The notes beneath the pieces were generated by a model. That model ran no database searches, had not been told where the DNA came from, and saw nothing but the letters and a program-made list of their open reading frames with translations. The position numbers and the translations under genes are program-made. From Hydrogenophaga intermedia (GTDB lineage Bacteria; Pseudomonadota; Gammaproteobacteria; Burkholderiales; Burkholderiaceae_C), in NCBI RefSeq assembly GCF_023715105.1, contig NZ_JAMBNO010000017.1, positions 1 through 64,000 on the forward strand: 64,000 nt of DNA. The letters are read 5' to 3'. Below are positions 43,114-51,422 of this stretch, piece by piece (positions within the stretch are counted from its first letter, which is position 1; each line of letters begins with the position of its first letter).

Positions 43114-44076
43114 TCACTGCGGCTGGTAGCCGCTGTCCTTGATGATGCGCGCCCACACCGTGCGATACGCGACCTCGCGTTGGCCAAATTCGGTGCCGCT
43201 CATGTGGCCCACCGTCAGGCCCATGGCCGTGAGCTTCTCGCGCACGTCGGGCATTGCGATCACCTTCTGCAGCGCGGCGGAGAGCTTGTCCACCGCCGCG
43301 GCTGGCGTGCCGGCGGGGGCGAACAGGCCGTAGTACGGTACGTCCTCGAAACCCTTGATGCCGAGCTCGGTGAAGGTCGGCACATCGGGCAGCGCGGCCT
43401 GGCGCTGGGTGCCCATCACGGCCACCACGCGCAGCTTGCCGGCCTTGTGGTTCTCGATGAAATCGGGCACCGAACCCACGCCCGCCGGAATCTGGTTGCC
43501 CAGCATGTCGGCCATCATGGGCGCGCTGCCGCGGTAGGGCGCGGCCACGAGATCGAGCCCGTACTGCTTGCCGATGAACTGCACCGCGAACTGCGGTGTG
43601 GAAGCCGGCGCGGGGATGCCCACCGTGCTCTTGCCGCCAGTGGCCTTCACGCCGTCGATCCAGGCCTTGAAGTCGCGCGCGGGCGTGCCGCCCGAGAGCG
43701 CCACGGCGTTGACGAAGGTGGCAAAGCCGGCCACGGGCACGAAATCTTTCGCCGGGTCGAAGCCCGGGTTCTTCATGGTCAGCGGCAGGATGGACACGCT
43801 GTGGTCGTGGCTCAGGAACACGGTGGTGCCATCCGGCGCCGCGGCCTTGAGGGCCTGGCCCGCGAGCTGGCCGCCCGCGCCGGGTTTGTTCTCCACCACC
43901 ACCGGCTGGCCCAACTCGGCCTGCAGCTTTTCTCCCAGGATGCGCGCGATGGCGTCGGTGCCCCCACCAGGCGGGAAGCCCACCAGGATGCGGATGCTGG
44001 TCTGGGCTTGGGCGAGGCCGGCGGCCAGTGCAAGGGCGGCGGCCAGGGCCGCGCGACGGGACAGGTTCAGCTTCAT
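43114..44076 (-). CDS. Bug family periplasmic receptor (tripartite tricarboxylate transporter type)
   Basis: 320 residues. Signal peptide LSRRAALAAALALAAGLAQAQ; RILVGFPPGGGTDAIARI and VVVENKPGAGG are the Bug signatures, with the carboxylate-holding loop in APDGTTVFLSHDHS. Burkholderiales carry dozens of orphan Bug genes without the TctAB membrane genes, and none is seen here. The ligand is probably an organic acid. Convergent with the PAS-LuxR gene and 31 bases downstream of the CMD-family gene. Confidence 0.92.
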   Translation of the reverse strand: MKLNLSRRAALAAALALAAGLAQAQTSIRILVGFPPGGGTDAIARILGEKLQAELGQPVVVENKPGAGGQLAGQALKAAAPDGTTVFLSHDHSVSILPLTMKNPGFDPAKDFVPVAGFATFVNAVALSGGTPARDFKAWIDGVKATGGKSTVGIPAPASTPQFAVQFIGKQYGLDLVAAPYRGSAPMMADMLGNQIPAGVGSVPDFIENHKAGKLRVVAVMGTQRQAALPDVPTFTELGIKGFEDVPYYGLFAPAGTPAAAVDKLSAALQKVIAMPDVREKLTAMGLTVGHMSGTEFGQREVAYRTVWARIIKDSGYQPQ

Positions 44077-44107
44077 GTCGGTTCCTCGTCAATAGCAGTG
44101 AACAGAA

Positions 44108-44494
44108 TCATTGGCCTTCGCCATCGACCACGCTGGCGGCCGTGCGGAACGCTTCCACGGCCGCCGGAATGCCGCAGTAGGCCGCCAGGTGGAGCAACAC
44201 CTCCTGCAATTCCTGGGCCGAAGCCCCGTTGTTGAGCGCACCGCGCACGTGCCCCTTGAGTTCGTGCTGTTTGCCCATCGCGGCCAGCATGGCCACGGTG
44301 ATCAGGCTGCGCGTCTTGAGGTCGAGCACGCCACGCTGCCACACGTCGCCCCAGGCGCGGCGCGTGATGTGGTGCTGCATGGGTTCAGTAAAGGGCGTCA
44401 TGCCGGCAAAGGCCTTGTTGACGAAGTCTTCGCCCATCACTTGCGTGCGCGTGGCCAGGCCGCGCTGGAAATCGGGATCGTCGGGCAGGTTCAT
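44108..44494 (-). CDS. Carboxymuconolactone decarboxylase family protein (PcaC-like)
   Basis: 128 residues from the ATG at 44494; an ATG 36 bases upstream lacks a ribosome-binding site and adds a short non-conserved peptide. KTRSLITVAMLAAMGKQHELKGHVRGALNNGAS and LLHLAAYCGIPAAVEAFRTA are the CMD fold of PcaC (gamma-carboxymuconolactone decarboxylase), here a stand-alone protein. Without other pca genes nearby the reaction is uncertain; many relatives are non-catalytic or act as peroxidases. Confidence 0.83.
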   Translation of the reverse strand: MNLPDDPDFQRGLATRTQVMGEDFVNKAFAGMTPFTEPMQHHITRRAWGDVWQRGVLDLKTRSLITVAMLAAMGKQHELKGHVRGALNNGASAQELQEVLLHLAAYCGIPAAVEAFRTAASVVDGEGQ

Positions 44495-44583
44495 GGTCGG
44501 TGAAGGGAGTGGGTCGCGGACGGGTCGCAACGATACCGCAGGGCTCGCCGATACTTCGCGTCTGACCCACGAGGAGACACGCC

Positions 44584-45174
44584 ATGCCGCAAAAGACCCG
44601 CTACCCCCTGCCCGACCTCAACACGCTGCCGCAGGACATCCAGACCCGGATCCTGGAGGTGCAGGAAAAATCCGGCTTCATCCCGAACGTGTTCCTTGCG
44701 TTGGCGCGCCGCCCCGCCGAGTGGCGCGCCTTCTTCGCCTACCACGACGCGCTCATGCTCAAAGAGACTGGCAGCCTCACCAAGGGCGAGCGCGAGATGA
44801 TCGTCACCGCCACCAGCGCGGCCAACCACTGCCTGTACTGCGTGGTGGCGCACGGTGCCATCCTGCGCATCTACGAGAAAAAGCCGCTGGTGGCCGACCA
44901 GGTGTCGGTAAACCACCGCAAGGCCGACATCTCGCCGCGCCAGCGCGCCATGCTCGACTTCGCGATGAAGGTGTGCCTGCAATCGCACGAGGTGGAAGAC
45001 GCCGACCTGGACGCGCTGCACGCGCACGGCTTCGACGACGAGGACATCTGGGACATCACCGCCATCACCGCCTTCTTCGGACTCTCCAACCGCATGGCCA
45101 ACGTCACCAGCATGCTGCCCAACCCGGAGTTCTATCTGCTGGGCCGCGTGCCCAAGGCCAAGCCGGCGGCCTGA
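44584..45174 (+). CDS. AhpD-like peroxidase-related protein
   Basis: 196 residues. The AhpD/CMD core carries a redox CxxC with following His (HCLYCVVAHGAI, about residues 81-92), as in alkylhydroperoxidase AhpD. The length and the segment SGFIPNVFLALARRP fit the uncharacterised peroxidase-related subfamily. GAGGAG is not seen, but CACGAGGAGACACGCC gives GGAG 9 bases before the ATG. Stands alone, divergent from the CMD gene and convergent with the thioesterase. It probably handles peroxides in the cytoplasm. Confidence 0.82.
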   Translation: MPQKTRYPLPDLNTLPQDIQTRILEVQEKSGFIPNVFLALARRPAEWRAFFAYHDALMLKETGSLTKGEREMIVTATSAANHCLYCVVAHGAILRIYEKKPLVADQVSVNHRKADISPRQRAMLDFAMKVCLQSHEVEDADLDALHAHGFDDEDIWDITAITAFFGLSNRMANVTSMLPNPEFYLLGRVPKAKPAA

Positions 45175-45189
45175 AGTGGCCGGGGCGCC

Positions 45190-45612
45190 TCAGGCCTCGA
45201 GGTGCCGTCGCAGACTGTCCGGAATCGACGCCGATTTCTGCAGTGGAAAGTTCACCCACACCGTGGTGGCGCCGCCCGAGGCATAGACGGTGTCGGGGTC
45301 GTCTGCCCTCGAGAGCGTGCACCAGCTCTCGAAGCTGCTGCGCCCGGTATCGCTCACGTACATGGTGGCGATCACGTCGCCCGGGTATTCGAGCTGCTTG
45401 TGAAACGTGCAGAAGGCATTGACGATCACCGGCCCTTCGCCTGACGGATCGGGCTGGCAACCGATCGACTGCATCCACTCGATGCGGATGGTCTCGAGGT
45501 AGCGGAAGTACACCGTGTTGTTCACGTGGCCCATGGCGTCCATGTCACCCCAGCGGATGGGGATGGTCATGCGGTAGACCTGTTTCTTCTTCTCGGGCAG
45601 TTCGAACTTCAT
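45190..45612 (-). CDS. Acyl-CoA thioesterase (hotdog fold, 4HBT type)
   Basis: 140 residues from the ATG at 45612, which overlaps the stop of the DMT exporter gene (ATGA). The 4HBT motif IRWGDMDAMGHVNNTVYFRYLE holds the catalytic Asp (DMDAMGHVNN). FESWCTL and FCTFHKQLEYPGDV complete the hotdog. It hydrolyses an acyl-CoA thioester. Cotranscribed with the SDR and DMT genes (46569-47351 and 45609-46568), it may belong to an acyl-CoA or fatty acid pathway. Confidence 0.87.
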   Translation of the reverse strand: MKFELPEKKKQVYRMTIPIRWGDMDAMGHVNNTVYFRYLETIRIEWMQSIGCQPDPSGEGPVIVNAFCTFHKQLEYPGDVIATMYVSDTGRSSFESWCTLSRADDPDTVYASGGATTVWVNFPLQKSASIPDSLRRHLEA

Positions 45613-46568
45613 CGGTGGACTCGGATGGAGGCAAGAATCCCCAGCACGAACAGCACGCACGCCGCCCACTGCAGGGCCACGGGCCATTGGCCGTTCCAGA
45701 CAAAGGTGTAGAGCAGGCCGAAGACGGTCTCGCTCACGATGAGCTGGCCCGCCAGGCTCGCGCTCAGGCGGCGGCTGGCCATGTTCCACAGCACCGATGC
45801 GATCCAGGCCGCACCGATACCGGTGACCGCGCACACGGCAACGAACAGGCCAAAGCGCGGCTGCGCGACCAACTCGCTTACCGGGCTGCCGGCCACCGCG
45901 GCAATCCCCAATGCACCCAGGCCAGCGGCCACACCGAGCCAGTTGGCCCACAGCGCGGAATTCACCTCGGGGTGGCGCGCCAGCCAGCGCGCATTGAGCA
46001 GGCCATAGGCTGTCCAGGAGGCCGCGGCAAGTGCGGCGTAGAGGACACCGAGCCAGAGGTGGCCGCCGGCAGCCGTTACCCCCGACGCGCCATGCGCTGC
46101 GTCGGCACCGACGTGCATCATGAGTGCGATACCTGCGGCCGTGAGCGCCAGGCCCGGCAACAGCGAACGCCAACGCAGCCCCTGCGGCTTGCCCAGCAGC
46201 ATGATCCACAGCGGAATGGTGCCGATGATGAGCACTGGCAGGGCCGCACCCGCGGCCTGGATGGCCAGCACCAGCAGCAGGTAGTAGCCGGTGTAGCCAA
46301 GCAGGCTCAGCCCCAGCGCAGCGCGTGCCTGCGCCGCCGTGGGCCAGCGCGCTTCACCACGCCATGCGGCCCAGGCCAGCAGCAGCGCGGCGAACAGGCC
46401 GCAGGCCACGAAACGGCCAACGGTCAGGTCCACCGAGCCGAACTCGGGAACGATGAGGGGCGCAATGAAGGTGGTTCCCCAGAAAGCGCCCGCCCCAAGA
46501 CCAGCGGCCAGACCCGTCACCATGCCCGGCGAAGGCCCGCCGGGCCGTTGCATCACCAGCGCGGTCAT
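45609..46568 (-). CDS. DMT superfamily transporter (EamA type)
   Basis: 319 residues with about ten hydrophobic helices in two EamA repeats (ATLV-like GYTGYYLLLVLAIQAAGAALP in the first half; ETVFGLLYTFVWNGQWPVALQW in the second). Such proteins export amino acids, metabolites or drugs, and the substrate is unknown. It begins directly after the SDR gene's stop and overlaps the thioesterase gene downstream, so the three form one operon. Confidence 0.88.
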   Translation of the reverse strand: MTALVMQRPGGPSPGMVTGLAAGLGAGAFWGTTFIAPLIVPEFGSVDLTVGRFVACGLFAALLLAWAAWRGEARWPTAAQARAALGLSLLGYTGYYLLLVLAIQAAGAALPVLIIGTIPLWIMLLGKPQGLRWRSLLPGLALTAAGIALMMHVGADAAHGASGVTAAGGHLWLGVLYAALAAASWTAYGLLNARWLARHPEVNSALWANWLGVAAGLGALGIAAVAGSPVSELVAQPRFGLFVAVCAVTGIGAAWIASVLWNMASRRLSASLAGQLIVSETVFGLLYTFVWNGQWPVALQWAACVLFVLGILASIRVHR

Positions 46569-47351
46569 TCAGGCCCCGAAACCGTCGTCGGCCGCGATGA
46601 CCGCGCCGTTCACGAAGTGGCTTTCGTTCGAGCACAGCATCACCAGCACCGCATCCAGATCGGCCGGCTGGCCCACGCGCTTGCGTGGCAGCATGTTGAT
46701 CAGCTTCTGCCCTTGTTCGGTCTGCCAGTGCGCGTGGTTGATCTCGGTGTCGATGTAGCCCGGGCAAATGGCATTGACGTTGATGCCGAAGCGGCCCCAC
46801 TCCACCGCCATGGCTTTGGTCATCTGCACCACCGCCGCCTTGCTCATGCAGTACACGCCGATCTGCGGCAGCACCTTGAGCCCGGCCATCGACGCAATGT
46901 TGACGATGCGCCCGCCCACCCAGCTGCCCGGCGCCGCGCCCTTGGCGCGCGCCATCATGCGCTTGGCCACCTCCTGCGCCACGAAAAAGGCGCCCTTGGT
47001 GTTGGTGTCGAAGATGAAGTCGAAATCGGCCTCGGTCACGTCCTGCAGGCGCTGCGTGATGCTCACGCCCGAGTTGTTGATCAGGATGTCGATGGCGCCC
47101 ACCTCGGTTTCGGCGTGGGCAATCGCGGCCTTGATCGAGGCCAGGTCGGTCACGTCAAGCGCCACCACGTGCGCAGCGCCGCCTTCGGCCTCGATGTGGG
47201 CGCGCAGGTTCATGAGGCGATCGGTGCGCCGGCTGGCCAGCACCACCGCCGCGCCGGCGCGCGCCAGCGTCTTGGCGAACTGCGCGCCGAGGCCGCTGGA
47301 AGCGCCGGTGATCAAGGCCACGCGGCCCGAGAGGTCGATGGTGTAGGCCAT
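46569..47351 (-). CDS. Short-chain dehydrogenase/reductase
   Basis: 260 residues of classical SDR. Cofactor-binding TGASSGLG (residues 14-21 region), ILINNSGVS, catalytic Ser in NIASMAG, and the YxxxK motif YCMSK. Arg in LASRRTD at the end of the second strand suggests NADP preference. The C-terminal Gly-Phe end (AADDGFGA) suits a 3-oxoacyl or 3-hydroxyacyl oxidoreductase. First in an operon with a DMT exporter and a thioesterase. A TetR-like palindrome lies 20 bases upstream. Confidence 0.88.
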   Translation of the reverse strand: MAYTIDLSGRVALITGASSGLGAQFAKTLARAGAAVVLASRRTDRLMNLRAHIEAEGGAAHVVALDVTDLASIKAAIAHAETEVGAIDILINNSGVSITQRLQDVTEADFDFIFDTNTKGAFFVAQEVAKRMMARAKGAAPGSWVGGRIVNIASMAGLKVLPQIGVYCMSKAAVVQMTKAMAVEWGRFGINVNAICPGYIDTEINHAHWQTEQGQKLINMLPRKRVGQPADLDAVLVMLCSNESHFVNGAVIAADDGFGA

Positions 47352-47370
47352 GGGTCTGTCTCCCCAATTG

Positions 47371-47384
47371 CGAACGATCGTTCG
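47371..47384. promoter_or_regulatory. TetR-type operator palindrome upstream of SDR and ETF-QO genes
   Basis: CGAACGATCGTTCG is a perfect 14-bp palindrome, of the CGAACG-N2-CGTTCG class bound by several TetR regulators of fatty-acid and acyl-CoA degradation. It sits between the divergent SDR operon and the ETF-QO gene. No TetR gene is in the window. Confidence 0.6.
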
Positions 47385-47487
47385 ATTTTGTGCGGTCGCC
47401 GCATAAAATGCGGTCCGCTCCGGGACATGAGTGCCGCCGCAACGGCGGGCTCACGGAGTGTGCCAACCATTATCAGCGAGACCCCCC

Positions 47488-49173
47488 ATGACGCATGACG
47501 AGATCCTGGCCCAGTACGGCCCCCGCGAAGCCATGGAATACGACGTGGTCGTGGTCGGCGCCGGCCCGGCCGGCCTGTCCACCGCCATCCGCTTGAAGCA
47601 ACTGGCCGCCGAAAAGGGCAGCGAGATCAACGTCTGTGTTCTGGAGAAAGGCTCCGAACCCGGGGCCCACATCCTCTCCGGCGCGGTGATGGACCCGCGA
47701 GGCATCAACGAACTCTTCCCCGACTGGAAGGAGCGCGGCGCCCCATTGAACCAGCCCGTCACCGGCGATGACTTGCTGGTGCTGAGCGAAACCGGTGCGA
47801 GCCGCACGCCCGATTTCCTGATGCCGCGCAACTTCCACAACGACGGCTGCTACGTCATCAGCCTGGGCGCGGTCACCAAGTGGCTGGCCGAGCAGGCCGA
47901 GGCGCTGGGCGTGGAAATCTTCCCCGGCTTCACCGCGGCCGAAGTGCTTTACCACGACGACGGATCGGTGAAGGGCGTGGCCACCGGCCACCAGGGCCTG
48001 GGCAAGGACGGCGAGCCGACCGACGCCTTTGCGCTCGGCATGGAACTGCACGCGAAGTACACCGTGTTCGCCGAAGGCGCGCGCGGCCACCTGGGCAAGC
48101 AGCTCATTGCGAAGTTCGACCTTGCCAAAGGCAAGGACCCGCAGAGCTACGCCATCGGCATCAAGGAACTCTGGGAAATCCCCGCAGACAAGGCCAAACC
48201 CGGCCTGGTGGTGCACACCGCCGGCTGGCCCATCGCCGATGACACCTTCGGCGGCGGCTTCCTCTACCACCTCGAAGGCAACAAGGTCACGCTGGGCTTC
48301 GTGATCGGGCTGGACTACACCAACCCCTGGATGTCGCCGTTCGAGGAAATGCAGCGCTGGAAGACGCACCCGGCCATCAAGGCGCATATCGAGGGCGGCA
48401 AGCGCCTGGGCTACGGCGCGCGGGCCATCAACAACGGCACGCCGCAGGCCCTGCCCAAAACCGTGTTCCCCGGTGGTGCCCTGGTGGGTTGCGATGCGGG
48501 CTACCTCAACGCCGCGCGCATCAAGGGCAGCCACGCCGCCATCAAGAGCGGCATGCTCTGCGCCGAGGCCGCCTTCGAGGCGGTGGCCGCCGGCCGAAGC
48601 AGCGACGAACTCAGCGCCTACCCGGCCGCGTTCGAGAAGAGCTGGCTGCACGAGGAGCTCTGGCAGACGCGCAACTTCAAGGCCTGGTTCAAGAAGGGCC
48701 AGCTCGTGGGCAAACTCATGACCGGCATCGAGCAGTGGTTCCTGCCCAAGGTGGGCGTGAGCGCACCGCCCTGGACGCTGCACCGCGACCAGCCCGACCA
48801 CGTGTACCTGAAGCCGGCCGACCAGATGCCGAAGATCGCCTATCCCAAGCCGGACGGCGTGATCAGCTTCGACCGCCTCTCCAGCGTGTTCGTCTCCAAC
48901 ACCAACCACGAGGAAAACCAGCCCGCGCACCTCACGCTCAAGAACAGCGCGGTGCCGGTGCAGGTGAACCTGGCGAAGTACGCCGGCCCCGAAAGCCGCT
49001 ACTGCCCGGCGGGCGTGTACGAGTTCGTCAAGACCGATGCCGGCGAAGACCGCCTGCAGATCAACGCGCAGAACTGCGTGCACTGCAAGACCTGCGACAT
49101 CAAGGACCCGACGCAGAACATCGTGTGGGTGACCCCCGAGGGCGGGGGTGGGCCGAACTACGCAGGGATGTGA
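47488..49173 (+). CDS. Electron transfer flavoprotein-ubiquinone oxidoreductase
   Basis: 561 residues from the ATG at 47488. FAD-binding VVVVGAGPAGLSTAIRL near residue 20, LEKGSEPGAHILSGAVMDP, and near the C-terminus the 4Fe-4S cluster residues in YCPAGVYEF and CVHCKTCDIKDPTQNIVWV. It passes electrons from ETF, reduced by acyl-CoA dehydrogenases, to ubiquinone at the inner membrane. Full length. Divergent from the SDR operon; the TetR-like palindrome may regulate both. A terminator follows at 49243-49264. Confidence 0.95.
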   Translation: MTHDEILAQYGPREAMEYDVVVVGAGPAGLSTAIRLKQLAAEKGSEINVCVLEKGSEPGAHILSGAVMDPRGINELFPDWKERGAPLNQPVTGDDLLVLSETGASRTPDFLMPRNFHNDGCYVISLGAVTKWLAEQAEALGVEIFPGFTAAEVLYHDDGSVKGVATGHQGLGKDGEPTDAFALGMELHAKYTVFAEGARGHLGKQLIAKFDLAKGKDPQSYAIGIKELWEIPADKAKPGLVVHTAGWPIADDTFGGGFLYHLEGNKVTLGFVIGLDYTNPWMSPFEEMQRWKTHPAIKAHIEGGKRLGYGARAINNGTPQALPKTVFPGGALVGCDAGYLNAARIKGSHAAIKSGMLCAEAAFEAVAAGRSSDELSAYPAAFEKSWLHEELWQTRNFKAWFKKGQLVGKLMTGIEQWFLPKVGVSAPPWTLHRDQPDHVYLKPADQMPKIAYPKPDGVISFDRLSSVFVSNTNHEENQPAHLTLKNSAVPVQVNLAKYAGPESRYCPAGVYEFVKTDAGEDRLQINAQNCVHCKTCDIKDPTQNIVWVTPEGGGGPNYAGM

Positions 49174-49242
49174 CGCGCAGCGGCACAGGCCCTGCACTTC
49201 GAATGCGCGCGGGGATGTGACCTCGTTCACGCCATCGCAAGC

Positions 49243-49264
49243 CAGCCGCCTTCGGGCGGCTTTT
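49243..49264 (+). terminator. Rho-independent terminator after ETF-QO gene
   Basis: AGCCGCC-TTCG-GGCGGCT (7-bp stem, UUCG tetraloop) followed by TTTTC. Confidence 0.9.
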
Positions 49265-49340
49265 TCATGGCCGCATGACACGCAAACGTCATCTGGTCTG
49301 CGCAGAGTGCTGCGGATTGCGAAGCACGACTGCGAAACAC

Positions 49341-49820
49341 ATGCTCATCAAGACCGACAAAGGCCGTCTCGAGTTGCAACCCGGCCAACGCACCCTGGGC
49401 CAACGCGAGCGCGCGATCCTGCTCGTGGCCGACGGCCGCAAGCCCACCGCCTCGCTGCATGCGCTGTTCGAGGGAGAGGGCCGCGCCATCGTTGAAACGC
49501 TGCTGGCCGGGGGTTACCTCGCCGAGGACCGCCCGGTCGCGCCGCTCGGCGCGGCCGACACCTTCAGCGGCCCGCGCTCGCTGGCCAGCGCACGCATGTT
49601 CCTGTTCGATCTGTCCGAGCGCATGTTCGCCCCACGCGATCGCGCATTCGCCGATCGATTGCGCGAGGCGCTGCGGGAGGCGCGCGATGCCGACAGCATG
49701 CTGGTTGTCGGCCGCGAGATGCTGGCCGAGATCGAGCGCAGCGCAGGCACCGAACGCGCCCAGGTCATCGGCGAGCGGCTGGCGCGCGTGCTGCCCGAGG
49801 CCATGGCCGTGCGCGCTTGA
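49341..49820 (+). CDS. Small conserved-looking protein of unknown function
   Basis: 159 residues from the ATG at 49341; the upstream ATG at 49275 gives a Cys-rich extension that looks untranslated. The first half LIKTDKGRLELQPGQRTLGQRERAILLVADGRK suggests a small winged-helix-like domain, and LFEGEGRAIVETLLAGGYL continues it. The second half is helical and charged. I recall similar small proteins in Comamonadaceae but no assigned function. A DNA-binding role is only a guess from the N-terminal pattern. Confidence 0.6.
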   Translation: MLIKTDKGRLELQPGQRTLGQRERAILLVADGRKPTASLHALFEGEGRAIVETLLAGGYLAEDRPVAPLGAADTFSGPRSLASARMFLFDLSERMFAPRDRAFADRLREALREARDADSMLVVGREMLAEIERSAGTERAQVIGERLARVLPEAMAVRA

Positions 49821-49869
49821 AGCGTTGCGAACGGGCCGACACAATGCAGGGCCGTCTGGAGACCTGCCC

Positions 49870-50862
49870 GTGACCCGAACCCTGAACAACCGCGCCATCC
49901 TGGCCTTGCGCTCGCTCGCACTGTTGCTGTGCCTGGCGTGCGCGAGTGCAGCACAAGCCTTTGACCTCCAGGGTCACCGCGGTGCACGCGCGCTGGCGCC
50001 GGAGAACACGCTCACCGGCTTCGAGCGCGCGCTGGCCATCGGCGTGAGCACGCTCGAACTCGACGTGGTGCTCAGCGCCGAGGGTGTGCCGGTGGTCTCG
50101 CACGACACCACGCCCAATCCCGACATCACGCGCGACGCCGAGGGACGCTGGCTGCAAACGCGCGGCCCGGCCTTTCACACGCTCACGCTGGCGCAGATCG
50201 CTGCCTATGACGTCGGCCGCATCAACCCCGCCAGCCGTTATGCGCGCGACTACCCGTTGCAGCAGGCGGTGGACGGCGAGCGCATCCCCACGCTCGCAGC
50301 GGTGTTCGAACTGACGCGGCGCGTGCAGGCCCGCCACGTGCGCTTCAACATCGAACTCAAGCGCAACCCCGAACGGCCCCAGGAATCACCCGAACCCGAG
50401 GCCTTCGTGCGCGCGGTGGTGGGCGTGATCCAGGCCAACGGCATGGCCGCGCGCTCGACCCTGCAGAGCTTCGACTGGAGCGTGCTCAAGGCCGCTCAGC
50501 GGCTGGCACCCAACATGGCCTTGTCCTTCCTCACCGTGCAGCGACCGCGCTTCAACAACCTCGACAGCGGGGTCTGGTCGGCCGGCGCCCGCCTGGCCGA
50601 CTTCCAGGACGCGCCGGCCATGGTGGCCGCCGCCGGCGGGCGGGTGTGGTCACCCAACCACCTCGACCTGAGCCAGCGCGCCATTGAGCGCGCGCGCGAG
50701 GAAGGCCTGCGCGTGATTCCCTGGACGGTGAACGAGATTCCCGACATGGCGCGCCTGATCGACTGGGGTGTGGACGGTCTGATCACCGATTACCCCGACC
50801 GACTGCGCGAGGTGATGCAGCGCCGTGGCATGGCGCTGCCCCCCACCGCGCCGGGGCCTTGA
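49870..50862 (+). CDS. Glycerophosphodiester phosphodiesterase, exported
   Basis: 330 residues from a GTG at 49870 (CTGGAG upstream). A signal peptide (LALRSLALLLCLACASAAQAF) precedes the GDPD TIM barrel: QGHRGARALAPENTLTGFERAL and LELDVVLSAEGVPVVSHD give the metal and catalytic His/Glu residues, FNIELKRNPE the third metal site, and IPWTVNEIPDMARLIDWGVDGLITDYPD the end. It hydrolyses glycerophosphodiesters in the periplasm to glycerol-3-phosphate and an alcohol. Monocistronic. Confidence 0.92.
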   Translation: MTRTLNNRAILALRSLALLLCLACASAAQAFDLQGHRGARALAPENTLTGFERALAIGVSTLELDVVLSAEGVPVVSHDTTPNPDITRDAEGRWLQTRGPAFHTLTLAQIAAYDVGRINPASRYARDYPLQQAVDGERIPTLAAVFELTRRVQARHVRFNIELKRNPERPQESPEPEAFVRAVVGVIQANGMAARSTLQSFDWSVLKAAQRLAPNMALSFLTVQRPRFNNLDSGVWSAGARLADFQDAPAMVAAAGGRVWSPNHLDLSQRAIERAREEGLRVIPWTVNEIPDMARLIDWGVDGLITDYPDRLREVMQRRGMALPPTAPGP

Positions 50863-50909
50863 GCGGGCAACGCGGAACTTTGCCACCGGGCGCCGTATCA
50901 TTCCCGGCC

Positions 50910-51341
50910 ATGCGCACCCTGTGGATCGCCCTGCTCATTGCCCTGCTGCCCCTGCGCGGCTGGGTGGGCGACGCCATGGCGGTGACGATGGCGGTCTCGC
51001 CCCACACGGCAGCGGCACTCGCGGTGACCGACGATTGCCCGCACGCTGCCTCCGCCCACATCGGCGAGCACGGCGGCCAGAACATCGGTCAGCACAGCGC
51101 CCAGCACGCCGAGGGACACACCGGCAGCCACGACGCCGGGCACGCCCACGCACCGGCCGACGCCGGCGAACACGGCGCGGTCAGCGCCCACCTGCTTTGC
51201 GACGTGTGCAACGGCCCGGTTCTGGGCAGCGCTGCACCGCTCACGCCGGATTCCCTGCAGGAACACGGTCTGCGCATCACGCGCACCGTACCGTTTGCAA
51301 GCCTGGCCCCGCGCCACGTCGTCAAACCCCCCATCGCCTGA
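50910..51341 (+). CDS. His-rich exported protein (DUF2946-like), copper cluster
   Basis: 143 residues from the ATG at 50910. A signal-anchor or signal peptide (LWIALLIALLPLRGWVGDAMA) precedes a His-rich segment (HIGEHGGQNIGQHSAQHAEG, HTGSHDAGHAH) and the CDVCNG motif, as in DUF2946-type proteins found at the head of copper clusters. Histidines and the CxxC suggest metal binding in the periplasm. It is followed 81 bases on by the TolC-like gene. Confidence 0.68.
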   Translation: MRTLWIALLIALLPLRGWVGDAMAVTMAVSPHTAAALAVTDDCPHAASAHIGEHGGQNIGQHSAQHAEGHTGSHDAGHAHAPADAGEHGAVSAHLLCDVCNGPVLGSAAPLTPDSLQEHGLRITRTVPFASLAPRHVVKPPIA

Positions 51342-51422
51342 GCTTTCGTACCCGAGGTGCGTCCGCACGGCGCGCGTTCTGCGCGCCGGCGAACGCTGGT
51401 CCGAATCGTCGGGAGATCTTCC

